48,679 bases of DNA, taken from positions 1-48,679 of the forward strand of contig CALGND010000122.1 of NCBI GenBank assembly GCA_937958675.1, read 5' to 3'. The number at the start of each line of letters is the position of its first letter. Positions within the stretch are counted from its first letter, which is position 1. The notes under the pieces are model-generated. The model saw only the letters and a program-made list of their open reading frames with translations, was not told the origin of the DNA and did not search any database. Shown piece by piece: positions 34,949-43,753 of this stretch. Source of the stretch: an uncultured Granulosicoccaceae bacterium. GTDB taxonomy: Bacteria; Pseudomonadota; Gammaproteobacteria; Granulosicoccales; Granulosicoccaceae. The position numbers and the translations under genes are program-made.

Positions 34949-37812
34949 AAAATTTCTTCAAATCAGATCGTCTCGAACACAAGGATCCAGCAGTACGGAT
35001 TCAGGCCATAGAAGCTCTGGACGCCGCCGACCAAGAACAGCAACGTGCGCTAGGTAATTTACTCGGGACGGAGCTTGATGAATCTGTAAGAGCTGCTGCG
35101 TTACAAAAACTTAGCTCCGTTGAAGTACTGCTCGAAAATCTAAACGGTCGGCAGTTTAAGCCTAACCTTGTTAGCGCTATTGAGGATCGACTGATTCAAG
35201 TGCTTGAGTCAGTGGGTATGCCTGAAGATAGTCTCGCTACTCTGTTGCAATCAACAAACGATGTGACTAATGTATTGGTTGCATCTCACAGTGCTTTGCC
35301 TGAACAACGTGCACTTGTGATGAAATCAATTACAGAAGACCCTTTGTTGCTGCGTGTTATTGGCGATGCCAAATATCACGAAACACGTTTGGAAGCTGCA
35401 GAGAAATTATCTAATGAAGCAGCTTGGAAAGAAGGCGTTAACTTGTGCAAGACACGCGATAAAGTCGTTGCCAAATTATTGCAAGCTAAGCTAGATGAAA
35501 AAGTCGCCGCTGAAGCTGCCGAACAAAAATCATTCGATGAGATTAAAACTACGGTTGCCGCAATGAAAGCCCTAGCAAGCACTGTGTGGTCGCCGCAGCA
35601 TGCTGGCAAATTTCAAGCATTAATCGATAAGTGGATTAACGCTGATCAGGCTCACACCGTTAGCGTTGCTAGTGAGTTTGATGAGGCTAAAATGGTTGTG
35701 CAAACATTGCTTGATGAGCATGAGAAAAAGGCAAGCGCAGCAATCTCCGTTCCGCCAAGCAACGAAACAACCGATCACTCAGCTAAAGCGTCCACTTCAA
35801 CTCCTATATCAGTTTCGCCTCCAGCAACTACTGCAGGTCAAACCGGCAGTGCTAATACTAGTACTTCTTCTACGGCCAATACTGATGATGTAGGTAGCGA
35901 GAAGGCGCTTGCAATTTGGGGTGATCTTGCGAGTAGTTCACTAAGTGAGCTACCAAGTAAGTTAGAACAGGTAAAGACAAATCACGCGCAAACAGATGAG
36001 CAAGGCCAGGCGCTTTTATCGCATGCTGCTGCTATCACGGTGTTATTTGATCCGCCGTTTGATGTCAACAAAGCCAGACCAGGTGCGATTCAAGAGCGCA
36101 TCAAACGCGTAGATACTCTGCTAACGCCTGATAAAAAGCTCATTCGTGTTGATTTGGACTCCGCCGCTTATATAAAAGAGTTTTCTGAGCATAAGCACCT
36201 TCTATTATCTCGGCTTGATAAAGCTCGTCAGGAGTCGCAAGACCGTATTAAAGCTACGCATCGGCAGTTTGGCGCTTTAGGCGGTTTGGTCTCATCTGGT
36301 AAATGGGGGCCAGCTAACAGCATGATGCTGCGGCTCAAGAAGAAGCTTGGTGCAATGGAGGCAGCAGAGCGCAATAAATTTAATGACAAGCTCAAACGAG
36401 CAGAGAAACAACTAGATGAGATGGCTGATTGGCAGGACTTTGCAGCCAAGCCAAAACTACTTCTCGTTTGTGAAGAAATGGAAGCTTTGCCTGCTAAGGA
36501 ACTCAAACCGCCTGCCTTGGCTAAGGAAGTAAAGCGGCTACAGGAGGCTTGGAAAACACTTGGTATCAGTCGTGCTTCAAATGAACTATGGGCGCGTTTT
36601 AAAACAGCTGGTGATACTGCTTACGAGCCTTGTAAAGCGTTTTTTGAAGAGCGCCAGAAAGAGCGTCAGCTAAAAATTGACGCAAAAGGTGATATTTGTA
36701 AGGCGTTGGATGCCGAGTTTGAAGCGACCGATTGGGAAGCACCTGATTGGAAGGCGATCGCACGTTTGGTTGCAAACTCAAAACGTAACTGGAGCCAAAA
36801 TCGCGTAACTGATCGTAAGCCTGATAAAAAGCTTGAGCAGCAGTTTTCTGATTGTTTGAAAAAATTTGAGTCTCGGCTTGGTGAGCAATTTGATGCTAAC
36901 GCCGTGCTCAAAAAAGAGATGGTGGAAAAAGCTAAGGCGCTTGCTGAAGGTGAAGTCAATCAACACAACATCAATCAGGTAAAAAAACTGCAAGCCAGCT
37001 GGAAACAAGTTGGTGTAATGCGACGAGCGGAAGATCAAACTCTGTGGGAAGAATTTAACGGCTATTGCCGAGTGATCTTCAAGCAGCAGCGTGCTGTCGA
37101 GCAAGAAAAATACAAAGCCAGTATGGGGCATGTTTTTCGTGCAAAGGACATCATCAAGGAACTGCGTACCTTGTCAAAAACAGCTAACCCTGATGACAAC
37201 AAGGTGCAAGAGCTCACCACCGAATTTAATGCTTTGGAGGAGTTTCCCGATAAAGACAAGAAATTCTTACTAAGAGATTTTCGGGGTGCGCTTGATTCGG
37301 TAGGCAAAGCCGCTGCTAATCAATCCCGCAAGAAGGCTCATGCTGAGCATGAGGAGCTGCTCCGTCAGGTGAGTTTGTGTGAGCAAATCGAGGCTTTCGT
37401 AGAGGCTGGAAATGCTACTGACAACGCAATAGAGGATATAAATCACGCCTGGAGTAACTCAGAAGTTTCATTAGCTAAGGAGATTGCCGCTAAGTTGCGT
37501 AAGAGGCGAGATAAAGCTTTAGGTCATATTGAGGCCAAATCGCAATTTGATTACGCCAAATCGGAAGAGATTCGCCGCAATTTGCTGATCAAAATGGAAA
37601 TCGCTGCTGATATCGAAACGCCCAGCGAGGATAAACCTCGTCGCATGGCTTACCAGTTAGAGCATTTGCGCGATGGCATGACTTCTTCCGCTATCGCTGA
37701 TAGCAAGAAGCTGTTGCGTGACTTAGAAATGGAATGGTTTATTGCACCGCCAGTTAAATCAGAGCTTAGTAGCAATTTGCAATCTCGTTATCTAAAAGCC
37801 TTAGGTAAGTAA
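34939..37812 (+). CDS. DUF349 protein with HEAT-like N-terminus
   Basis: Large soluble, highly charged protein of 957 residues. Residues 1-250 look like a HEAT-type repeat region (DPAVRIQAIEAL, ESVRAAALQKL). A Ser/Thr-rich linker lies at about 270-320. The rest is predicted helical/coiled coil and contains several DUF349 repeats, seen as W-K-x-LG or W-K-x-VG segments (AWKTLGISR, SWKQVGVMRR). DUF349 proteins are common in gammaproteobacteria and of uncertain function. Its start lies inside the end of the copper oxidase gene (10-base overlap), suggesting one transcript although the two proteins have no evident functional link. Confidence 0.85.
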   Translation: MRVKNFFKSDRLEHKDPAVRIQAIEALDAADQEQQRALGNLLGTELDESVRAAALQKLSSVEVLLENLNGRQFKPNLVSAIEDRLIQVLESVGMPEDSLATLLQSTNDVTNVLVASHSALPEQRALVMKSITEDPLLLRVIGDAKYHETRLEAAEKLSNEAAWKEGVNLCKTRDKVVAKLLQAKLDEKVAAEAAEQKSFDEIKTTVAAMKALASTVWSPQHAGKFQALIDKWINADQAHTVSVASEFDEAKMVVQTLLDEHEKKASAAISVPPSNETTDHSAKASTSTPISVSPPATTAGQTGSANTSTSSTANTDDVGSEKALAIWGDLASSSLSELPSKLEQVKTNHAQTDEQGQALLSHAAAITVLFDPPFDVNKARPGAIQERIKRVDTLLTPDKKLIRVDLDSAAYIKEFSEHKHLLLSRLDKARQESQDRIKATHRQFGALGGLVSSGKWGPANSMMLRLKKKLGAMEAAERNKFNDKLKRAEKQLDEMADWQDFAAKPKLLLVCEEMEALPAKELKPPALAKEVKRLQEAWKTLGISRASNELWARFKTAGDTAYEPCKAFFEERQKERQLKIDAKGDICKALDAEFEATDWEAPDWKAIARLVANSKRNWSQNRVTDRKPDKKLEQQFSDCLKKFESRLGEQFDANAVLKKEMVEKAKALAEGEVNQHNINQVKKLQASWKQVGVMRRAEDQTLWEEFNGYCRVIFKQQRAVEQEKYKASMGHVFRAKDIIKELRTLSKTANPDDNKVQELTTEFNALEEFPDKDKKFLLRDFRGALDSVGKAAANQSRKKAHAEHEELLRQVSLCEQIEAFVEAGNATDNAIEDINHAWSNSEVSLAKEIAAKLRKRRDKALGHIEAKSQFDYAKSEEIRRNLLIKMEIAADIETPSEDKPRRMAYQLEHLRDGMTSSAIADSKKLLRDLEMEWFIAPPVKSELSSNLQSRYLKALGK

Positions 37813-37884
37813 GCTTCGGATTTAGCTTTATCGCTAGTTTTATCAAGTAGCGCCTTACTGATTAGGTTTTACTGAGTGCCATAC

Positions 37885-39063
37885 ATGTCCAGCGAACTAA
37901 CCGAAAAAGCGCTTGAGCAAGCGATTGCCGACGACGAGCTGGAGCTCTATTACCAGCCTAAAGTTAGCCTGTTGCACGGCAAGCTGGTTGGTGCAGAGGC
38001 CTTAGTCAGATGGAATCACGGCAAACGACAAGCCATCGCCCCTGATCTATTTATCCCCTTAGCTGAACGCGCCGGTTTGTTACACGACTTGACCATCCAG
38101 TTGTTAGATAAGGCGGTGAAAGCCTGCGGAAAAATTAACACTGCCAAAGCTGGCCTCGCTGTTTCTATGAACGTAGCACCTGACGATCTTGAATCTCACA
38201 CAATAAGCAAACTTATCAGGCAATATTTGGAGCAGGGTGCGATTACCGCCAATGATTTACAGATCGAAGTAACCGAAAGCGCTGCGATGGGTAACTTTGA
38301 ACGTATCCATGACGATCTGCAGCAACTTGCAAACATGGGTATAAAAGTATTAATGGATGATTTCGGTACAGGTCATTCGTCTATTGATCGCTTGAGCCAA
38401 TTGCCCTTCACATCTTTGAAGCTTGACCAGGGTGTAGTGCGTCGTATGGGTACATCGCTACAAAATCTGAATGTCGTAAAGTCATCCATTTCAATGGCGC
38501 GTGAACTGCGCATGACATCCGTTGCAGAAGGTGTTGAATCATCTGGCGCATATAATTTTTTAACAGCAAATGGTTGTGAAGAAGCACAAGGGTTTTTTAT
38601 TGCCCGGCCAATGGCGCTGGATACCTATTTGGCGTTTGTTGCCGAGGAGCCTTATCTTGCAGGCTCTCCTATTGGGCGCGTGCATCAAGCGGTCTACAAC
38701 CTGATGTATTTTCGTAAGTGTTTGCTCGATGCCGCTTTTTGCCGAAAGGTCGACATGAACGATCTATTGCCGTCAGTGATGCAAGCTGATATCGATCACA
38801 GCATGGAGCATTCACGCTTTGGTGCTTGGATGATTAATAGCAAAGAGCAGTTGGAGGGATATCAGCCTTATAGGGAGTTAGAGCGACCCGTTAAGCAATT
38901 GTTTGAGCAGGGCGACGTGTTTATGGAGCAACTGCATGCAGGGGCGGATGATGCTCACCTGAACGAGCTAATCTCCAGCTTTGATGAGCAATTTGGCTAT
39001 ATTTCTCAATTACTGCGTGAACTTGAGCGAGCATTACTACTTGATACCAAGCAGCACTTCTGA
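37885..39063 (+). CDS. EAL-domain c-di-GMP phosphodiesterase with CZB-like C-terminal domain
   Basis: Protein of 392 residues. The EAL domain (about 10-250) keeps its catalytic residues: E38-A-L with R42, N96, E128, D158-D159 (DDFGTG), K179, D181, E215 (AEGVES) and Q235. So it should hydrolyse cyclic di-GMP. The C-terminal 130 residues are helical and resemble a chemoreceptor zinc-binding (CZB) domain: H267 and HSRFGAW (309-315), but the Cys of the usual HCxFG motif is Ser and a later His is Arg, so zinc binding may be lost. No GGDEF or membrane segment is present. ATG 37885 is preferred; a GTG at 37876 is possible. It follows the DUF349 gene by 72 bases. Confidence 0.88.
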   Translation: MSSELTEKALEQAIADDELELYYQPKVSLLHGKLVGAEALVRWNHGKRQAIAPDLFIPLAERAGLLHDLTIQLLDKAVKACGKINTAKAGLAVSMNVAPDDLESHTISKLIRQYLEQGAITANDLQIEVTESAAMGNFERIHDDLQQLANMGIKVLMDDFGTGHSSIDRLSQLPFTSLKLDQGVVRRMGTSLQNLNVVKSSISMARELRMTSVAEGVESSGAYNFLTANGCEEAQGFFIARPMALDTYLAFVAEEPYLAGSPIGRVHQAVYNLMYFRKCLLDAAFCRKVDMNDLLPSVMQADIDHSMEHSRFGAWMINSKEQLEGYQPYRELERPVKQLFEQGDVFMEQLHAGADDAHLNELISSFDEQFGYISQLLRELERALLLDTKQHF

Positions 39064-39176
39064 CTTAACATCTCAAATTTCACCTTAGCAAAACTATCTG
39101 TCCAAACGGTTGAACTAAGCGTAAAATAAATCCTCGTATTTGTAATATTCTAACGGCTCAAATTCGGGATAATTTT

Positions 39177-40382
39177 ATGCACGCTGACGACCTACGCTAT
39201 CGTAACGATAAAGAACAAAGCGATGCTCTACTAACAGAGCGTGATGTTATTAAAGTCAACGAAGCGATAGAAAAACGTGAGGCAGATGGTCCTACTGGGC
39301 TTAGGCGGCAATTGCTCTCAACCTCAGTTAGATTAAGTCGCAAGATGGCGCCTGATATTCATAAGTTGTCTGATGAGTGCGTCGAGCGCTTATCAATGGA
39401 TATTCCGCTAGAGCTATATGTATTCAATAGTCCTCAATTTAACGCCATGTGTTTTAAGCCTGAAGAAGGCAAACTATATGTAATGTTCTCGTCCTCTTTA
39501 CTTGAAGGCTTCACGCCAAAAGAGTTGCAGTTTGTTATGGGCCATGAGTTTGGTCACCATATCTATAGCCACCACGACATCCCAATTGGTTATTTGGTTA
39601 AAGGCAAGCAACGCCCCGACCCAAGATTAGCTTTGCGTTTGTTTGCCTGGTCACGCAATGCTGAAATCTCTGCTGATCGAGCGGGTGCTTATTGCGCACA
39701 AGATCTACAAAGCGTAGCCAGTGGTTTATTTAAATTGGCTTCTGGCTTAACTGGCTCAGTTGTTAACTTTGATCTGGATGATTTCCTGCTTCAGGTTGAT
39801 GATATGCAGTCGTTTGACGAGGAGCCAGGCCAAGGCGCACCACAAGGTGATTGGTTCTCCACTCACCCGTTCAGCCCATTGCGTGTTAAAGCTCTACGTT
39901 TATTTTTTAATTCTGAGCTTATGAGTAAAGACGCTAAAGCAATGAATATAGACGATCTTGATATAGGTGTTCAGCGCTTGATGAGCTTAATGGAGCCTAG
40001 TTATCTGGATGCTAAAACAGAAGCTGCAATTGCCATGCGACACCTGTTGTTTGCTGGTTCTATCGTGATTGCACATGCTAGTGGTGAAGTCAGCGAGAAG
40101 GAAATAAAAAGCTTTGAGCAGTTTTTTGAGAAAGGTGATTTTAGCGACAAACTCAATGTAAAGCGCATTGAGCAAGAGTTGCCTCAGCGCATCCAGCGCG
40201 CTGTAGAGCGCAGCACCGTAACGCAGCGTATGCAAGTTGTGCGCGATCTATGCGTGATTGCTATGGCCGAAGGCGACGTCGACGCCAATGAACGTGAAGT
40301 ACTAAACAACATTGCCGATGGCTTGCAAGTGTCACGTACTTTTATCTGCCAAACCCTTGAGCAAGATTGCGAGCCTGATTAA
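39177..40382 (+). CDS. M48 metalloprotease fused to a TerB-like domain
   Basis: Protein of 401 residues without signal peptide or membrane segment. The M48-type peptidase domain (about 75-260) has GHEFGHH (H123, E124, H127) and E163 in NAEISADRAG as third ligand. Residues 285-395 look like a tellurite-resistance TerB-type helical domain, with the two acidic, EF-hand-like turns GEVSEKE and EGDVDANERE. It is therefore a cytoplasmic zinc protease with a possible metal-responsive domain (inference). It lies 113 bases after the EAL gene. Confidence 0.85.
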   Translation: MHADDLRYRNDKEQSDALLTERDVIKVNEAIEKREADGPTGLRRQLLSTSVRLSRKMAPDIHKLSDECVERLSMDIPLELYVFNSPQFNAMCFKPEEGKLYVMFSSSLLEGFTPKELQFVMGHEFGHHIYSHHDIPIGYLVKGKQRPDPRLALRLFAWSRNAEISADRAGAYCAQDLQSVASGLFKLASGLTGSVVNFDLDDFLLQVDDMQSFDEEPGQGAPQGDWFSTHPFSPLRVKALRLFFNSELMSKDAKAMNIDDLDIGVQRLMSLMEPSYLDAKTEAAIAMRHLLFAGSIVIAHASGEVSEKEIKSFEQFFEKGDFSDKLNVKRIEQELPQRIQRAVERSTVTQRMQVVRDLCVIAMAEGDVDANEREVLNNIADGLQVSRTFICQTLEQDCEPD

Positions 40383-40640
40383 GATTCAATTTAGTTCGAT
40401 TTGTGTATCCGGTAGTCAGCTACGTTCATGGGCTGACTGCTTATCTAGATTCATAGCTACACGCTTTCACTATTTCAACTCACGCTGAAGATAATTAAGT
40501 GCATACAAGCAATCTGGCTGTTGCTGAAGATCTAAACTAAAGTAAGCAGAGCGGACGAAAATAGCGAGTAGATCGCTGCCGCTTACGGCCCAAAGGAGTC
40601 ATAAGAAAGTGATATCTGCTAAACGAGTAGACTAGAATCT
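40383..40640. other. Intergenic stretch at the start of an accessory patch
   Basis: 258 bases without a gene. It contains a hairpin, AGTCAGC (40414-40420) with GCTGACT (40432-40438), no T run, and a smaller AGCGA/TCGCT hairpin near 40566. No RNA gene was recognised. Confidence 0.4.
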
Positions 40641-40925
40641 GTGAGATACATAGACGTTCAATGGAAGCATGGCTCCGACGATGAACCTATTAGGTTAGTT
40701 TCGGAGATTGATGCAGAAGACTATGAAGTGAGAAAGTTAGAATTCTATTCGGATGGCTCTGTTGGTTTCGCATGCGACGTAATTAGTAGCCATAAAACAT
40801 TTCTAGGTGACGCGAAAGTGCCGCAGCTGGATGAGATTAATGCTGATTCAGAGTTTGAAGGAGTTTCAATATCAGCGGAGGAATTTGAGCATTTATGGAC
40901 AGTCAATGTGGCAGACAAGTATTGA
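40641..40925 (+). CDS. DUF6881-like small protein, possible orphan immunity protein
   Basis: Protein of 94 residues starting at GTG. The pattern Y-I-x-V-x-W-x-H (residues 3-10), EPIRLVSEID, YEVRKLEFYSDG and LDEINAD-EFE fits what I recall of the DUF6881 family, small proteins often found among polymorphic toxin immunity genes. No toxin gene is adjacent. It stands alone between long non-coding stretches. An ordinary cytoplasmic role cannot be excluded. Confidence 0.65.
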   Translation: MRYIDVQWKHGSDDEPIRLVSEIDAEDYEVRKLEFYSDGSVGFACDVISSHKTFLGDAKVPQLDEINADSEFEGVSISAEEFEHLWTVNVADKY

Positions 40926-41078
40926 ACTGTAGAATTATCTATGTACATGCGAAGGTCCGAAATGGGACTTTTGAGACGAAGCTGCCTTCACTTCGAATGG
41001 CTGCTAACTGGAAATCTGAACTGAGCAGAATCGGATAAAAGTGGCAGCTCGCACTGACCTGAGATCAGTTGTTTTTCC

Positions 41079-41096
41079 ACGTCTCCGCGGAGACGT
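41079..41096. repeat. Perfect 18-base palindrome
   Basis: ACGTCTCCGCGGAGACGT reads the same on both strands. It lies 117 bases before the broken DUF222 gene. On the plus strand it is followed by CGTAAGATTTTTAG, so a weak terminator or a dimer operator is possible. Confidence 0.6.
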
Positions 41097-41195
41097 CGTA
41101 AGATTTTTAGTGCTTGAAATACCGATAATATTTTAATTTATCGGTTGAATACTGATTATATTTACAGTACAATAAGACCATCTAATCAGAAGGAT

Positions 41196-41564
41196 ATGAT
41201 GATGATCAAATGCGGTGCATCTCCCCAAGATGAAGCCACGGCTGCAGAGAACTTCACACATCTAAATAACGATGCCTTAGAGCTGAAAATCACCCAACTC
41301 TCTGCTGATATAAACGCAGCTACATGCGAACAAGTGCTCTTGATAGCTGAGTTTGATACGCGTCAGGCGTGGTGTCATGAAGGTTTGCGTTCCTGTGCAC
41401 ACTGGTAAAATTGGCGATGTGGTATTAGTTTTGGTGCCGCTCGTGAAAAAATACGCGTAGGCCATGCCTTGGTTGGTTTGCCTCAAACTAGAGCGGCATC
41501 AGTCTCATCAATCTGTTGTAATTCTCAATTGTTTCTTGAATTCACTCTTAGCGCCAAAATCTAA
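41196..41564 (+). pseudogene. Decayed DUF222/HNH endonuclease gene fragment
   Basis: The frame from ATG 41196 encodes an N-terminal DUF222 (13E12-type) region: ALELKITQLSADINAAT, LIAEFD and GLRSCAHW. At 41406-41408 a TAA falls exactly where the family has Leu (HWLNW). The same frame then continues as NWRCGISFGAAREKIRVGHAL and LPQTRAA up to about 41498, after which similarity ends and a second stop follows at 41562. So the gene has a premature stop and lacks the rest of DUF222 and the C-terminal HNH domain. AAGG before the start shows that it was once translated. Such genes occur in multiple copies in some marine gammaproteobacteria and may move as selfish nuclease genes. Confidence 0.8.
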
Positions 41565-41684
41565 CTTTACACAGCTGTATACAAGCCGCAATACCCACGC
41601 AAAGAGCGCCCCCGATAATAGTTTCCATGGCGAGGCAATAACGCTTCGTTAAATAAACAACTTAACTTTATAAAGGAAATTATT

Positions 41685-41948
41685 ATGAAACTTCGAATCC
41701 TAGCTTCTGCTCTTGTTCTTGCTGCTGTAGCCTCTGCACCTGCTTCTGCGATGATCTCTAAGCAAGATCTTAATAGCACGCTTAACTCTGTCACTGCCAG
41801 TGGAAACGTTAACGGCGTTATCAACGGTGATACAGTGACTCTCTTTGGTGTTGTGGATAGTCGCTATGATGTTAATCAAGCTCGACAAGCCGCTTTGAAA
41901 ATTGAAGGCGTTAACAAGGTTATTAGCTTAGTGTCAACTAGTCGTTAG
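41685..41948 (+). CDS. Secreted BON-domain protein
   Basis: Protein of 87 residues with a signal peptide (cleavage after ASA, residue 22) and one BON domain of about 60 residues, ending in the typical VTLFGVVDSRYDVNQARQAALKIEGVNKVIS. BON domains bind phospholipids or the envelope surface; OsmY and DolP are two-domain relatives. AAGGA stands before the ATG. It stands alone, with alternative hairpins downstream. Confidence 0.88.
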   Translation: MKLRILASALVLAAVASAPASAMISKQDLNSTLNSVTASGNVNGVINGDTVTLFGVVDSRYDVNQARQAALKIEGVNKVISLVSTSR

Positions 41949-42045
41949 TAACCAACTTGAGCACGAAGTGCCTATGGCAAGCACTCGCTTAAATAATCAT
42001 TATCAATAAAACCCGCTAATAGCGGACCTAAAATAGCGAAACCCA

Positions 42046-42087
42046 GCACTGCCTGAGTAACCGGGCAGTGCATTTCGCACTGCTTTT
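42046..42087 (+). terminator. Alternative hairpins with T run between BON gene and amtB
   Basis: Segment 1 GCACTGCC (42046-42053) pairs perfectly with segment 2 GGCAGTGC (42064-42071). Segment 2 also pairs with segment 3 GCACTGC (42077-42083), which is followed by TTTT. The second hairpin has terminator form. The two structures exclude each other, as in attenuators, although no leader peptide is seen. It may simply end the BON transcript. Confidence 0.55.
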
Positions 42088-42205
42088 GTGCATCGAGCGC
42101 CCAGTTTTGGTGCTAGTTAGTGCGTTAGCTTATATGCCTTTATTTCACAGCCGCCTAGCTTTCTGATTGTTAATCTACTCGGGATATAAACCTAAGTGAT
42201 CAGCT

Positions 42206-43396
42206 ATGGAAACTTTGCAATCCGGCTCTAATGTCGTCTTCTTATTACTCGGTGCAATACTGGTGTTGTTTATGCACGCAGGCTTTGCCTTTTTAGAAGT
42301 TGGCACAGTGCGTGAGAAAAATCAAGTTAACGCCCTGGTTAAAATATTTTCAGATTTTGGTGTATCCACTGTGGCGTATTTTTTTATTGGTTATAACGTT
42401 GCCTACGGCATGGATTTCTTTGCAGCTGCGAGTGAGCTTAGCGTTAACAACGGATACGAGCTGGTTAAGTTTTTCTTTCTACTAACGTTTGCTGCAGCGA
42501 TACCTGCCATTGTGTCAGGTGGTATTGCGGAGCGTGCTAAGTTTTACCCTCAATTGATTGCCTCAATGTTGATTGTCGCATTTGCATATCCATTTTTTGA
42601 AGGTATTGTCTGGAATGGCAATTTTGGCTTACAGGACAAACTTGCAGAATTTGCTGGGGCTCCATTTCGCGATTTCGCAGGCTCGATTGTTGTTCACGCC
42701 ATGGGCGGTTGGATAGCATTGGCAGCCGTGATCTTGCTTGGCGCCCGTCAAGGCCGCTACACCAAAGATGGTAAAATTGCTGCCTCCTTTGCACCATCAA
42801 GCATTCCTTTCTTGGCATTGGGTGCTTGGATACTCACCGTTGGTTGGTTTGGATTCAATGTTATGTCCGCGCAAAACGTGGCCGATATTAGTGGCCTAGT
42901 GGCAATGAATTCTTTAATGGCAATGGTCGGTGGCTTGTTGGCTGCACTAATTGCTGGCAAAAATGATCCTGGCTTTTTGCATAATGGGCCATTAGCGGGT
43001 TTGGTTGCGGTTTGTGCAGGCTCTGATGTGATGCACCCAATGGGTTCATTGGTCGTTGGTTTGGTCGCTGGCGCGCTTTTTGTCTGGTCATTTACACAAG
43101 CTCAGAACCGCTGGGGTATCGATGATGTGCTCGGTGTATGGCCATTACATGGCTTGTGTGGCGTCTGGGGTGGTATTGCTGCTGGTATCTTCGGTGCAAC
43201 CAGTCTAGGTGGGCTAGGTGATGTCAGTTTGATGGCTCAAGTAATAGGGTCGCTTGCTGGAGCAATGTACGCCTTGCTCTGTGGGTTTATAATTTACGGA
43301 CTACTGAAATCGATGACGGGTATTCGTCTTACCGAAGAAGAAGAGTTCAATGGTGCCGATCTCAGTATTCATAAAATCAGCGCAAGCTCGCGTTAA
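42206..43396 (+). CDS. amtB: Ammonium transporter
   Basis: Amt/MEP/Rh family channel of 396 residues with about eleven membrane helices and no cleaved signal peptide. The pore residues are present: D156 (FRDFAGS), the twin histidines H164 (VVHAMGG) and H315 (WPLHGLCG). The family signature DFAGSIVVH and the cytoplasmic C-terminal tail that contacts PII are seen. It is followed 15 bases later by a PII gene, the reverse of the E. coli glnK-amtB order. I did not find a convincing sigma-54 promoter upstream. Confidence 0.95.
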   Translation: METLQSGSNVVFLLLGAILVLFMHAGFAFLEVGTVREKNQVNALVKIFSDFGVSTVAYFFIGYNVAYGMDFFAAASELSVNNGYELVKFFFLLTFAAAIPAIVSGGIAERAKFYPQLIASMLIVAFAYPFFEGIVWNGNFGLQDKLAEFAGAPFRDFAGSIVVHAMGGWIALAAVILLGARQGRYTKDGKIAASFAPSSIPFLALGAWILTVGWFGFNVMSAQNVADISGLVAMNSLMAMVGGLLAALIAGKNDPGFLHNGPLAGLVAVCAGSDVMHPMGSLVVGLVAGALFVWSFTQAQNRWGIDDVLGVWPLHGLCGVWGGIAAGIFGATSLGGLGDVSLMAQVIGSLAGAMYALLCGFIIYGLLKSMTGIRLTEEEEFNGADLSIHKISASSR

Positions 43397-43750
<354 letters not shown>

Positions 43751-43753
43751 GCC

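Noticed and set aside
42106..42125. TGGTGC ... TGC as a sigma-54 promoter for amtB
   Set aside because: The distance between GG and GC is 11 rather than 10 bases and the -12 element is poor.
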